Assembly (NCBI GenBank): GCA_905205065.1 | Contig: CAJLCI010000017.1 | Span: 1 to 49,191, forward strand | DNA length: 49,191 nucleotides | From: an uncultured Eubacteriales bacterium | GTDB lineage: Bacteria > Bacillota > Clostridia > Oscillospirales > CAG-272 | Reading direction: 5' to 3' | Part shown: piece after piece, positions 1 through 6,835 of the stretch | Layout: the number at the start of each line of letters is the position of its first letter | Position numbering within the stretch: the first letter of the stretch is position 1 | Position numbers and translations under genes: made by a program | Notes under the pieces: model-generated | What the model was told of the DNA's origin: nothing | The model's input: only the letters and a program-made list of their open reading frames with translations | Databases searched by the model: none

Positions 1-174
1 CCGGGAGATATACCGTTTAAACATCAGACTCAAAAAAGAATTGAGTTGGTGTCACTTATATTTTATGCCTTGTGGTTTTCTAATGTGAGACGGCACAGAT
101 AAAATCATGTGTTTCAGCAATTGTAAATTTTTAGCATTTGTTACTTTATTTGCGAAAATATTATTACTTTGAAC

Positions 175-203
175 TTTACATTTTAAGTAAAATGTGATAT
201 AAT
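175..203 (+). promoter_or_regulatory. Sigma-A promoter upstream of nrdR
   Basis: TTTACA (175-180), a 17-bp spacer and TATAAT (198-203). Transcription would start near 210 and give a leader of about 265 nt before nrdR. A short GC hairpin (CGCCG-ACAG-CGGCG, about 247-260) and repeat copy A lie in that leader. Confidence 0.6.
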
Positions 204-311
204 AATTTTATAGTCAGAGCTTTTGATTGGCAAGTTTTGTTTCACCGCCGACAGCGGCGATTTTGCAGCTCAAAGCTATAAAACATTAGTGGTTTGATAT
301 AACTTTATGTT

Positions 312-440
312 ATAAATAAAAGTGAGATGTCTACATTGGTAAGATGTTCGTCTTTGCATAATGTGATCTTTACTCACTTTTTCCAGCAGCCGTTATAGCT
401 GTCGCCGGAACACTTTATGGCGAGGCTTTGCCCAATATTT
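312..440 (+). repeat. Composite intergenic repeat, copy A (short form)
   Basis: Left end reads like AATAAAAGTGAGATGT, followed by about one to two array units, then CTCACTTTTTCC, a CAGCAGCCG..CTGTCGCCGG hairpin region and AACACTTTATGGCGAGG. The AAAAGTGAG and CTCACTTTT segments are inverted repeats. It lies in the nrdR leader. See the repeat-family finding. Confidence 0.7.
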
Positions 441-476
441 AAACATAAGGCAGATAAGAAGGATGGTTACTCGTAA

Positions 477-992
477 ATGAAATGTCCTGTTTGCGGTTAT
501 GAGGACAGCAAGGTAATAGATACAAGACCTACGGAAAACGGAAGTATACGCAGACGAAGAGAATGCCTGAATTGTCAGCGCCGTTTTACTACTTTTGAAA
601 TAATAGATACGGTTCCTGTACTTGTTGTAAAAAAAGATGGGAGCAGAGAAGTTTTCGATAAAAATAAGCTGTTAAACGGAATAATTAAGGCATGCTATAA
701 GAGGCCTGTAAGTTCAGATCAGATGAACAGAATGGTAGATAATATTTCACAGACAGTTTCTAATTCTCTGCGTCATGAAATTCCTTCGTCAGAGCTTGGA
801 GGAATGGTAATGGAGGAATTACGCGATATTGATGAAGTTTCGTATGTCAGATTTGCGTCTGTTTATAGGGAATTTAAAGATGCTGAAACCTTTATGGAAG
901 AGCTTTATAAGCTTGGCGGCTGCCGGGCTTCGGAATCCGGTCAAAAAGAAAATACGCTTGGAAACGGCGGCAGCAATAACGTCGACAATTAA
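477..992 (+). CDS. nrdR: Transcriptional repressor NrdR
   Basis: NrdR represses ribonucleotide reductase genes in response to the ATP/dATP balance. The 171-aa protein has the family layout: an N-terminal zinc ribbon (CPVCG at residues 3-7 and CLNCQRRF near residue 31) and an ATP-cone domain from about residue 49 (PVLVVKKDGSREVFD). The length is slightly above the usual 150-160 aa because of a low-complexity C-terminal tail. The ATG at 477 follows AAGGATGG at 459-466. It appears monocistronic, with a promoter near 200 and a terminator at 1048-1092. No ribonucleotide reductase gene is in the window. Confidence 0.97.
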   Translation: MKCPVCGYEDSKVIDTRPTENGSIRRRRECLNCQRRFTTFEIIDTVPVLVVKKDGSREVFDKNKLLNGIIKACYKRPVSSDQMNRMVDNISQTVSNSLRHEIPSSELGGMVMEELRDIDEVSYVRFASVYREFKDAETFMEELYKLGGCRASESGQKENTLGNGGSNNVDN

Positions 993-1047
993 AATTATAA
1001 ATAAAAATTAAAAAAATGAAGAAATAACCAAATATAAATATAAGTAG

Positions 1048-1092
1048 CTGCGGAAAAGCTTTTAAATGTATATTCCGCGGTTTTTTATTTTT
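1048..1092 (+). terminator. Terminator after nrdR
   Basis: GCGGAA (1050-1055) pairs with TTCCGC (1073-1078), followed by a T-rich run (1081-1090). Confidence 0.8.
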
Positions 1093-1202
1093 ATATTCGC
1101 AGTGCATTTTTTTTGCATATAATTTCAGCTAATAAAAGTCTTATTTTGCAGCATACTTTTATTGTGCAGTTTTAAACTGTAATTTAAAGAAAGGACAGGA
1201 TT

Positions 1203-1394
1203 TTGAATATGCCACTTATAACTTCCAAAGAGCTGACGGCAATTGAGGATATACTTGGAATGGAACAGAACTTGATTGAAAAGTACCGCAATTATGCAGA
1301 AAGTACAGGAGACTGTAAGCTTAAGACACAATTCGGTGAAGCGGCTTCAAAACATCAGAATCATTTTGATGCTCTTTTCGCGCTTTTGAAGTAA
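1203..1394 (+). CDS. Small CotF-like spore coat protein
   Basis: A 63-aa, mostly helical protein with the composition of the small partner found beside Coat_F proteins in clostridia. Visible features are a helix around IEDILGMEQNLIEKYRNYAE and the C-terminal HQNHFDALFALL. The TTG at 1203 is favoured because AAAGGA at 1190-1195 lies 7 nt upstream. The alternative ATG at 1209 would be 13 nt from it. Next to a second coat-like gene 134 bp downstream, it probably contributes to the spore coat. Family assignment rests on pattern and neighbourhood. Confidence 0.7.
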   Translation: MNMPLITSKELTAIEDILGMEQNLIEKYRNYAESTGDCKLKTQFGEAASKHQNHFDALFALLK

Positions 1395-1528
1395 ACTGTA
1401 AAGGCTGCAGGAATACAGATATTATGTATTGCGTTACTGATACGGAAAAGCCGTTAAACAATGGAGCTTAAAAGTTTTTGCGTTTGTCAGTTTTTGACTC
1501 ATATAAAAAGAAAGGAATGGTGATTTAA

Positions 1529-1792
1529 ATGGCACAGGTAGTATGGAATGACAAAGAAAAGATGACCGATGCTCTTACGTCAGAAAAGTATCTTACCGAG
1601 ACTTATAACTCGTATACTTCGGAGACCGCTACTCCTGAAGTAAAAAGCTGTTTTCAAAATATTTTATGCGAGGAGCATGATATTTCTTACGAACTTTTCT
1701 GTGAGATGAACGAGAGAGGATGGTATCCCGTTGATAAAGCTGAAGAAAGCAAGCTTCAGACCGTGCGCAATAAATTTGCGGTAATGGCGTAA
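1529..1792 (+). CDS. CotF-family spore coat protein
   Basis: An 87-aa protein resembling the Coat_F family of ferritin-like helical coat proteins. It carries the family's C-terminal signature around MNERGWYPVDKAEESKLQ (about residues 63-80) and acidic helices with CEEHD near residue 50. The ATG at 1529 follows AAAGGAATGG. A 134-bp gap separates it from the preceding small coat gene, and a strong hairpin follows at 1803-1843, so the two probably form one sporulation-expressed unit. I did not identify a sporulation sigma-factor promoter. Confidence 0.85.
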   Translation: MAQVVWNDKEKMTDALTSEKYLTETYNSYTSETATPEVKSCFQNILCEEHDISYELFCEMNERGWYPVDKAEESKLQTVRNKFAVMA

Positions 1793-1802
1793 TCGCAGAT
1801 TA

Positions 1803-1843
1803 AAAGACAAGCGGCATACATTGTGCGTATGCCGCTTGTCTTT
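1803..1843. terminator. Bidirectional hairpin between coat genes and PNPOx gene
   Basis: A roughly 16-bp perfect stem, AAGACAAGCGGCATAC pairing with GTATGCCGCTTGTCTT. It separates convergent genes and can serve both. The T-run is interrupted (TGATATTTTT). Confidence 0.75.
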
Positions 1844-1892
1844 GATATTTTTCAGTATGTTATAAATATATTTTAATATACAATTATATATT

Positions 1893-2363
1893 TTAACAGT
1901 GAATTTTGCAGGAGAGATTTTTTACAGTCAGTTTGAAAACTTTTACAGAAGACAGTGACTTGATGTCAAAACTGAAACTGTCTCTTTCGGTGTAATGCTT
2001 TAGAATACAATTTAGACCAAAAATTTTTTCGTCCTTATCCTCTACAGAGGATATTACTCCGTTCCCCATTATACTTCTATATTTTGTTGAATAACTGCAC
2101 GGTGTTTTTCCGCATATAATTTCTCCGCCGTCATCTATTTCAAACCCTACCGTCGGATTATTTTTAATTAAATTTATTTTGCGGCCTTCAGAAGCTCCGT
2201 GAAAATACAGGACATAATTTTCACCGTCATCCGAAAATCCATAATTCATCGGAATTATATAAATTTCACCGTTGTCATAAAATCCAACTCGGCAGCAGGT
2301 ACACTTATTAAATATGTCAGCTATTTTTGTCTTATCGGTGATTTCAAGATCATATCTTCTCAT
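1893..2363 (-). CDS. Pyridoxamine 5'-phosphate oxidase-fold (NimA-like) protein
   Basis: A 156-aa protein with the split-barrel flavin-binding fold of the PNPOx/NimA group. Typical elements are the N-terminal RRYDLEITDKTKIADIF, the strand pair IYIIPMNYGF (about residues 35-44), YVLYFHGASEGRKINLIKNNPTVGFEID (about 50-77) and the region around CSYSTKYRSIMGNG. Such proteins bind FMN or a related cofactor and are often annotated as nitroimidazole-resistance or general flavin reductases. The substrate cannot be read from the sequence. The start codon lacks a strong ribosome site. It is convergent with the coat genes. Confidence 0.85.
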   Translation of the reverse strand: MRRYDLEITDKTKIADIFNKCTCCRVGFYDNGEIYIIPMNYGFSDDGENYVLYFHGASEGRKINLIKNNPTVGFEIDDGGEIICGKTPCSYSTKYRSIMGNGVISSVEDKDEKIFGLNCILKHYTERDSFSFDIKSLSSVKVFKLTVKNLSCKIHC

Positions 2364-2511
2364 ATAAATTTCCGCTCATTTCAAAATCTTTTTTATCTGT
2401 TATAAATCCGTGCAGCAATTTATATATTAAAAAGCATATGGAATTTAACATAACTTTAATTTAACACACATCGATAGCGCTTCTGCTTGTATATTTATTT
2501 TTGTACCGTTT

Positions 2512-4068
2512 CTAAATTCCGAGCAGGATACGTGCGACGTTAAAATAGATAAGGAGAGATACGGCATCTACTATTGTTGTGATAAACGGGCTTGCCATTA
2601 CGGCTGGGTCAAATCCGATTTTGTGCGCTATTAAAGGGAGAGTACAACCGATGAATTTTGCTATAATTATTGTACATCCAAGTGTAATACATACGACGAG
2701 CGCGACGATAGGAGTTATATTGCTTCCCATTATTAAATTGTCTACAAGCTGAATTTTTATAAATGTTACAAAAGCGAGTGAAAGTCCGCACATTATTGAG
2801 ACGCGGAATTCTTTCCACATAACTCTGAAAATGTCCGAAAATTCTATTTCTCCGGTCGATATACCGCGTATGACCGTGACTGATGCCTGACTTCCGGAGT
2901 TTCCGCCTGAATCCATGAGCATCGGTATAAACGCTGTAAGTATTGCCTGGGCGGCGAGCGCGGTTTCAAACGAAGAAATAATCATACCGGTAAATGTTGC
3001 TGATACCATAAGAAGCAGAAGCCATACTATACGGCTTTTCCATATATCGAAAACCTTGGTTTTAAGATACGGCTTTTCCATAGGAATCATAGCGTTCATT
3101 TTGGCGAAGTCTTCCTCCGCCTCGTCCTGAATGACATCGATAGCATCGTCGACCGTTACAATTCCGACAAGCCGGTTTTCACCGTCTACGATTGGAACCG
3201 CGAGAAGATCGTACTTTTCAATGAGTTTACCGACATCTTCTTTATCCGTGAGTGTATCGGCGCAAATGACTCCTGTATCCATTATTTCGGAAATCATAAC
3301 GTCTTCGCTTTCCGCCGTCATGAGGTCTAAAGCTGTTACGAGTCCCTTTAGCTTTTTATTTACATCGGTTACATAGCATGTATAAACAGTTTCCTTTTTC
3401 AGCCCCGTTCGCCTGATTCGCTTAAGCGCGTCACCTACTGTCATTCCCTCGGTGAGATCCACGTACTCAATGGTCATTATGCTTCCGGCGCTGTCATCCG
3501 GGTAATTCATTATTTCGTTGATAAGTTTGCGTTTCTCAGGCGTGATATTTCGCAGAATTCTTCGTACTACATTGGCTGGCATTTCCTCGATCAAGTCTAC
3601 CGTATCATCTAAAAACATTTCGTTTATAACGTTTTCAAGCTCCGCGTCAGAAAAAGCGTCGATGAGTACGGCCTCTTCGTCTCCGTCCATTTCAACAAAG
3701 GTTTCTGCGGCAAGTTCTTTTGGAAGAACTCTGAATATAAGTGGAATTTTATCCCGAGGAATCTCGTCAAGCATCTGCGCTATATCTGCCGGTTCAAGAT
3801 CTTCGAGCGTTTCTTTCAGCTCCGAGTATTTTCTCTCCTCAATTAGTGAAAGCGCAAAATTGCTTTTTTCCTCTAAATCTTCAAGCGTGACCGGATCCGG
3901 ACTTTCATCGTCTCCGTTTATAAAACTATCGTTATCGTTCAATTTGACATTATTATCAATCTGCGTGTCTGAGGTCGGTAAATTTATCTCATTGTTATTG
4001 TTGTTACCGGAAAGATTATCGTTCCGGATGTTTTCGTTTAAGGTATCCTTCTCAGTGTTTTCCAGCAT
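2512..4068 (-). CDS. mgtE: Magnesium transporter MgtE
   Basis: A 518-aa Mg2+ channel. Order of domains: a low-complexity acidic and Asn-rich N-terminal extension of about 55 residues, the MgtE_N superhelical domain, a CBS pair (DDSAGSIMT.. and VICADTLTDKEDVGKL.. repeats) that senses cytosolic Mg2+, and a five-helix membrane domain with the pore segment around MLMDSGGNSGSQAS. The ATG at 4068 is preferred because AAAGGGTGG sits 5-7 nt upstream. A GTG nine bases earlier lies within that site. A divergent-facing promoter at 4675-4703 gives an approximately 600-nt leader with a terminator, so expression is probably attenuated. Confidence 0.97.
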   Translation of the reverse strand: MLENTEKDTLNENIRNDNLSGNNNNNEINLPTSDTQIDNNVKLNDNDSFINGDDESPDPVTLEDLEEKSNFALSLIEERKYSELKETLEDLEPADIAQMLDEIPRDKIPLIFRVLPKELAAETFVEMDGDEEAVLIDAFSDAELENVINEMFLDDTVDLIEEMPANVVRRILRNITPEKRKLINEIMNYPDDSAGSIMTIEYVDLTEGMTVGDALKRIRRTGLKKETVYTCYVTDVNKKLKGLVTALDLMTAESEDVMISEIMDTGVICADTLTDKEDVGKLIEKYDLLAVPIVDGENRLVGIVTVDDAIDVIQDEAEEDFAKMNAMIPMEKPYLKTKVFDIWKSRIVWLLLLMVSATFTGMIISSFETALAAQAILTAFIPMLMDSGGNSGSQASVTVIRGISTGEIEFSDIFRVMWKEFRVSIMCGLSLAFVTFIKIQLVDNLIMGSNITPIVALVVCITLGCTIIIAKFIGCTLPLIAHKIGFDPAVMASPFITTIVDAVSLLIYFNVARILLGI

Positions 4069-4110
4069 AATAACCACCCTTTCTGATGTACTTTAATGAG
4101 CGGCTGTTTT

Positions 4111-4230
4111 ATAACTAAAAGCGGCATATCCCATGTCTTTGCAGGCGTTGGATCTATTTAATTTATACGACGATGATTTGGTCAACCGCTGAAACGCCTT
4201 ATGACGGGGATTTGCCCCTGATTGAAGAGC
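4111..4230 (+). repeat. Composite intergenic repeat, copy B
   Basis: Starts ATAACTAAAAGCGGCAT, passes through TGTCTTTGCAGGCGTT and ends with CCGCTGAAACGCCTTATGACGGGG and CCCTGATTGA. It lies inside the mgtE leader and meets copy B' tail to tail. Confidence 0.7.
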
Positions 4231-4372
4231 GAGAACCCGTATAAAGCGTATTGACGGCGATTGCAGTACTGCCGTAAAGCATATAAAAACCTTTGGCCGC
4301 AGATGCCATCGCCTGAACAGCCGATGATTGCTGACAGGCGGTATCAGTCTGCGGATGTTTTCTTTTAGCAAT
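4218..4372 (-). repeat. Composite intergenic repeat, copy B' (inverted)
   Basis: Read on the minus strand it begins TTGCTAAAAGAAAACATCC and contains TTTACGGCAGTACTGCAATC, GCCGTCAATACGCTTTA and TCAATCAGG. These match the right half of copy F. It is the only minus-strand member and forms an inverted pair with copy B. Confidence 0.55.
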
Positions 4373-4402
4373 AAAAAAACAGCCGCATAAACAGCTGTTC
4401 AG
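4370..4402 (-). terminator. Intrinsic terminator inside the mgtE leader
   Basis: On the minus strand, ACAGC, a loop, then GCTGT followed by seven Ts. A competing pairing is possible between the upstream CAGCTG (in GGCAGCTGTCGG) and CAGCTG of the terminator. This is the layout expected for transcription attenuation ahead of mgtE. Confidence 0.75.
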
Positions 4403-4668
4403 AAATAACCGACAGCTGCCGTTTTTCGGATTACAATATCCGGTATTTACACAAGGGCATAGTTATAGTATGCCCCTATACAGCGGCAGAGATGTACAAA
4501 ACTCAGTCGGGCAAGTATTCAGTTTACGGAAAAACGTCATGCTTCGGTGAATAAAGGCACCGGAGCGGCGGCGTTTTTGCAGACCTTGCTACTTCGCCCG
4601 GGAACTGTACGTTTACTACCTCCGGCGTCCATTTAGTTCACCATCCTTTTCGTTTTATTTTTACATAT
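4400..4668 (-). promoter_or_regulatory. Structured mgtE 5' leader, candidate riboswitch of unrecognised class
   Basis: The minus-strand transcript between promoter and terminator can form a long closing stem (GGTGAA.TAAA..CCGGAG with CTCCGG..TTTA.TTCACC), an internal GGCG/CGCC hairpin and a GGGCATA/TATGCCC hairpin. I looked for the M-box core motifs expected before mgtE and did not find them. Ligand unknown. Confidence 0.5.
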
Positions 4669-4674
4669 ATTAAT

Positions 4675-4703
4675 ATTATATACCTAAAGGGCAGTATTGT
4701 CAA
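4675..4703 (-). promoter_or_regulatory. Sigma-A promoter of mgtE
   Basis: On the minus strand, TTGACA (4703-4698), a 17-bp spacer and TATAAT (4680-4675). A perfect consensus match. Confidence 0.9.
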
Positions 4704-4778
4704 CTTTTTTCATGAAAACAAGTCTGTTTATCTGTAGGATTATAATTTCACAAATAATTTATAATTTTATAAAATCTA

Positions 4779-4807
4779 TTGACAATATTATAATTTTATA
4801 GTATTAT
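4779..4807 (+). promoter_or_regulatory. Sigma-A promoter of the ABC exporter operon
   Basis: TTGACA (4779-4784), 17 bp, TATTAT (4802-4807). The initiation point falls just before or at the edge of the inverted repeat at 4823-4875. Confidence 0.85.
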
Positions 4808-4822
4808 TTCAAATATAAACTG

Positions 4823-4875
4823 TGATATTCTATTAACGATATATTATAAAGTAATATATCGTTAATAGAATATCA
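4823..4875 (+). repeat. Perfect 24-bp inverted repeat in the exporter leader
   Basis: Left arm 4823-4846 and right arm 4852-4875 are exact reverse complements around the 5-base loop TAAAG. There is no T-run after it, so it is not an ordinary terminator. It may be a repressor operator, an RNA-stabilising hairpin or an attenuator. Confidence 0.95.
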
Positions 4876-4977
4876 AAAATCTTCCAAGAATATTAGAATA
4901 TTTCCTTAGATGTAACAGTCAAATTTTGACAGTACTTACGATACAAAATCTCAAATCTGCAGAGGTTGAAAAGAAGT

Positions 4978-6774
4978 ATGAAAAAAATTCACAAAATTAT
5001 AAATAATCTATTTTATATGACAAAGCTTTCATTCAAGTTTTCTCCGATTCAATACTTTATAGCTATAATAGATTTGGTGTTAAATTCGGTTGCTCCGTTT
5101 GTCGATTTACTATTTCCTAAGTGGATATTGGATGAGATGATCGGAGAAAAGCGATGGGAAAAAGTATTGTTTTATATAGTGCTTTGGACGGCAGTTAACG
5201 GTGCACTTATTATTTTTAAAAGTGCGGAATGGATATTGCTTACCCCATATAATAACAAATGTGACTTCAAAGAAACACAAATGTGGGGAAGAATAGATGC
5301 CTATATGCCGTATAGCAGACTTGAGGACGGTGCTGTGACGGACGAAAAAAACCGTATAAAGAATAATTTATATATTTCGTCTTTTGCAAGCAATCCATGG
5401 ACAAGTTTAATAGTGGCAGTCATTCAGTTTATTGGTTATACATATATAATTGCAACGCTGCATCCATTGATGATAGTATTTTTATTGTTGATTATTTTTG
5501 CTAATTCTTTGCTTTCCAAAAGGCGCGAAAGGATTAAATACGATTATCAATTTGGAGTTATGAAATCTCAGCGTAGATTGAATTATCTTTTTGGTGTAAT
5601 GGTAAAGTATCCTTATGCTAAAGAAGTAAGGATAAATAAAGCCGCTGAATGGATAACAGAAAAATACAATCACGAGTCAAACGAATATATGTATTCATTT
5701 AAGAAAAATCAGGTTAAATTATTAGGTTGTGATAGCGTATCGGATGTTGTTTTATTTGCTCAGACTGTAGCTCTATATGTATATAGCTCATATCGCGTGA
5801 TAACCGGAGCGATAACAATAGGAGACTTTAGCATGTATATTGGTGCTATAACGGCTTTCTGCGGTGCATTTACTACGTTAGTAGGGCAAATTAACGGATT
5901 GAGTTTTCTGTCGGAATATATTGAATCATATAAAAATTATATGAAAAATTCATACTTGTATTTAGCTGAAAAAGGTATGACAGGAATTGATTATAATAAC
6001 GGTAAATTTGAGATAGAATTTCAGAATGTATCTTTCAAATATGCCGGATCAGAAAATTATGTGCTGAAAAATGTTTCTGTGAAAATTCGAAGCGGAGAAA
6101 AATTAAGTATAGTCGGTTACAATGGGGCGGGTAAAACCACATTTATAAAACTGCTATGCAGATTGTACGAACCAACTGAAGGCCGAATACTTCTTAATGG
6201 CGTAGATATTAGCAAGATTAAATATGCTCAATATATTGACATTTTGTCTGTTGTTTTTCAGGATTATAACGTTTACCCTATGTCAATAAAAGAAAACGTG
6301 TGTTTAAATATTGACGTTAATGACAGTGAAATTATATTGGCGCTTCAAAAAAGTGATCTTTGGGATAAAGTGAGACAACTTCCACATGGAATTGACACTC
6401 TGGTGAGTAAAGAATTTTCAGATGAGGGAGTCGAGTTATCCGGAGGAGAGGGGCAAAAGCTCGCATGTGCAAGGGCTTATCTTAAAAAATCAGATCTAAT
6501 CATAATGGATGAACCGTCTGCATCCCTTGATCCTATATCCGAAAGTAAGCTTTATGAAAGATTTAATAATATTATTGGTTCAAAAACAGCTATATATATT
6601 TCACATCGTCTTGCAAGCACAAAATTTTGTGATAGAATAGCGGTTTTTGAAGATGGACGAATAATAGAATACGGAACTCACGATGAATTAATGAAACGCA
6701 ATGGTGTTTATTGTAATATGTTTACAAAGCAGGCGAAATATTATATAGATTCAGCGGTAGGTATCGAAAAATGA
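4978..6774 (+). CDS. ABC exporter half-transporter 1 (permease fused to ATPase)
   Basis: A 598-aa half-transporter. The N-terminal membrane domain covers about residues 15-310. The ATPase domain has Walker A GYNGAGKTT, signature LSGGEGQKLACARA, Walker B LIIMDEPSASLDP and an intact H-loop (ISHRL, His543). It resembles exporters of peptides, lipids or drugs, and the substrate is unknown. The ATG at 4978 is chosen, with a TTG at 4966 as an alternative; neither has a strong ribosome site. Its stop overlaps an ATG that appears to be the original start of the second half-transporter. Codon use is more AT-rich than in the neighbouring housekeeping genes, which fits acquisition by transfer. Confidence 0.92.
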   Translation: MKKIHKIINNLFYMTKLSFKFSPIQYFIAIIDLVLNSVAPFVDLLFPKWILDEMIGEKRWEKVLFYIVLWTAVNGALIIFKSAEWILLTPYNNKCDFKETQMWGRIDAYMPYSRLEDGAVTDEKNRIKNNLYISSFASNPWTSLIVAVIQFIGYTYIIATLHPLMIVFLLLIIFANSLLSKRRERIKYDYQFGVMKSQRRLNYLFGVMVKYPYAKEVRINKAAEWITEKYNHESNEYMYSFKKNQVKLLGCDSVSDVVLFAQTVALYVYSSYRVITGAITIGDFSMYIGAITAFCGAFTTLVGQINGLSFLSEYIESYKNYMKNSYLYLAEKGMTGIDYNNGKFEIEFQNVSFKYAGSENYVLKNVSVKIRSGEKLSIVGYNGAGKTTFIKLLCRLYEPTEGRILLNGVDISKIKYAQYIDILSVVFQDYNVYPMSIKENVCLNIDVNDSEIILALQKSDLWDKVRQLPHGIDTLVSKEFSDEGVELSGGEGQKLACARAYLKKSDLIIMDEPSASLDPISESKLYERFNNIIGSKTAIYISHRLASTKFCDRIAVFEDGRIIEYGTHDELMKRNGVYCNMFTKQAKYYIDSAVGIEK

Positions 6775-6791
6775 GAAAAGGAAAAAAATCA
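6771..6791 (+). other. Probable -1 frameshift or indel site at the start of half-transporter 2
   Basis: An ATG at 6771 overlaps the previous stop (ATGA), but its frame closes after 12 codons. A run of seven As (6782-6788) forms the slippery heptamer A_AAA_AAA in that frame. A -1 shift there joins the frame of the downstream ABC gene and adds a basic N-terminal segment typical of the family. Confidence 0.55.
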
Positions 6792-6835
6792 AAGATAAAG
6801 TATCGATAAAAAATACTTTTTTAAATATAACATTT

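Noticed and set aside
3131..4096. Ser-rich plus-strand ORFs antisense to mgtE
   Set aside because: Low-complexity shadows of the mgtE reading frame.
4400..4668. M-box (Mg2+ riboswitch) call for the mgtE leader
   Set aside because: The conserved GTTAGGTGAGGCTCC, GCTGC..CCC and GCCAATGGGTCAACAG core segments were not found. Left as an unclassified leader.
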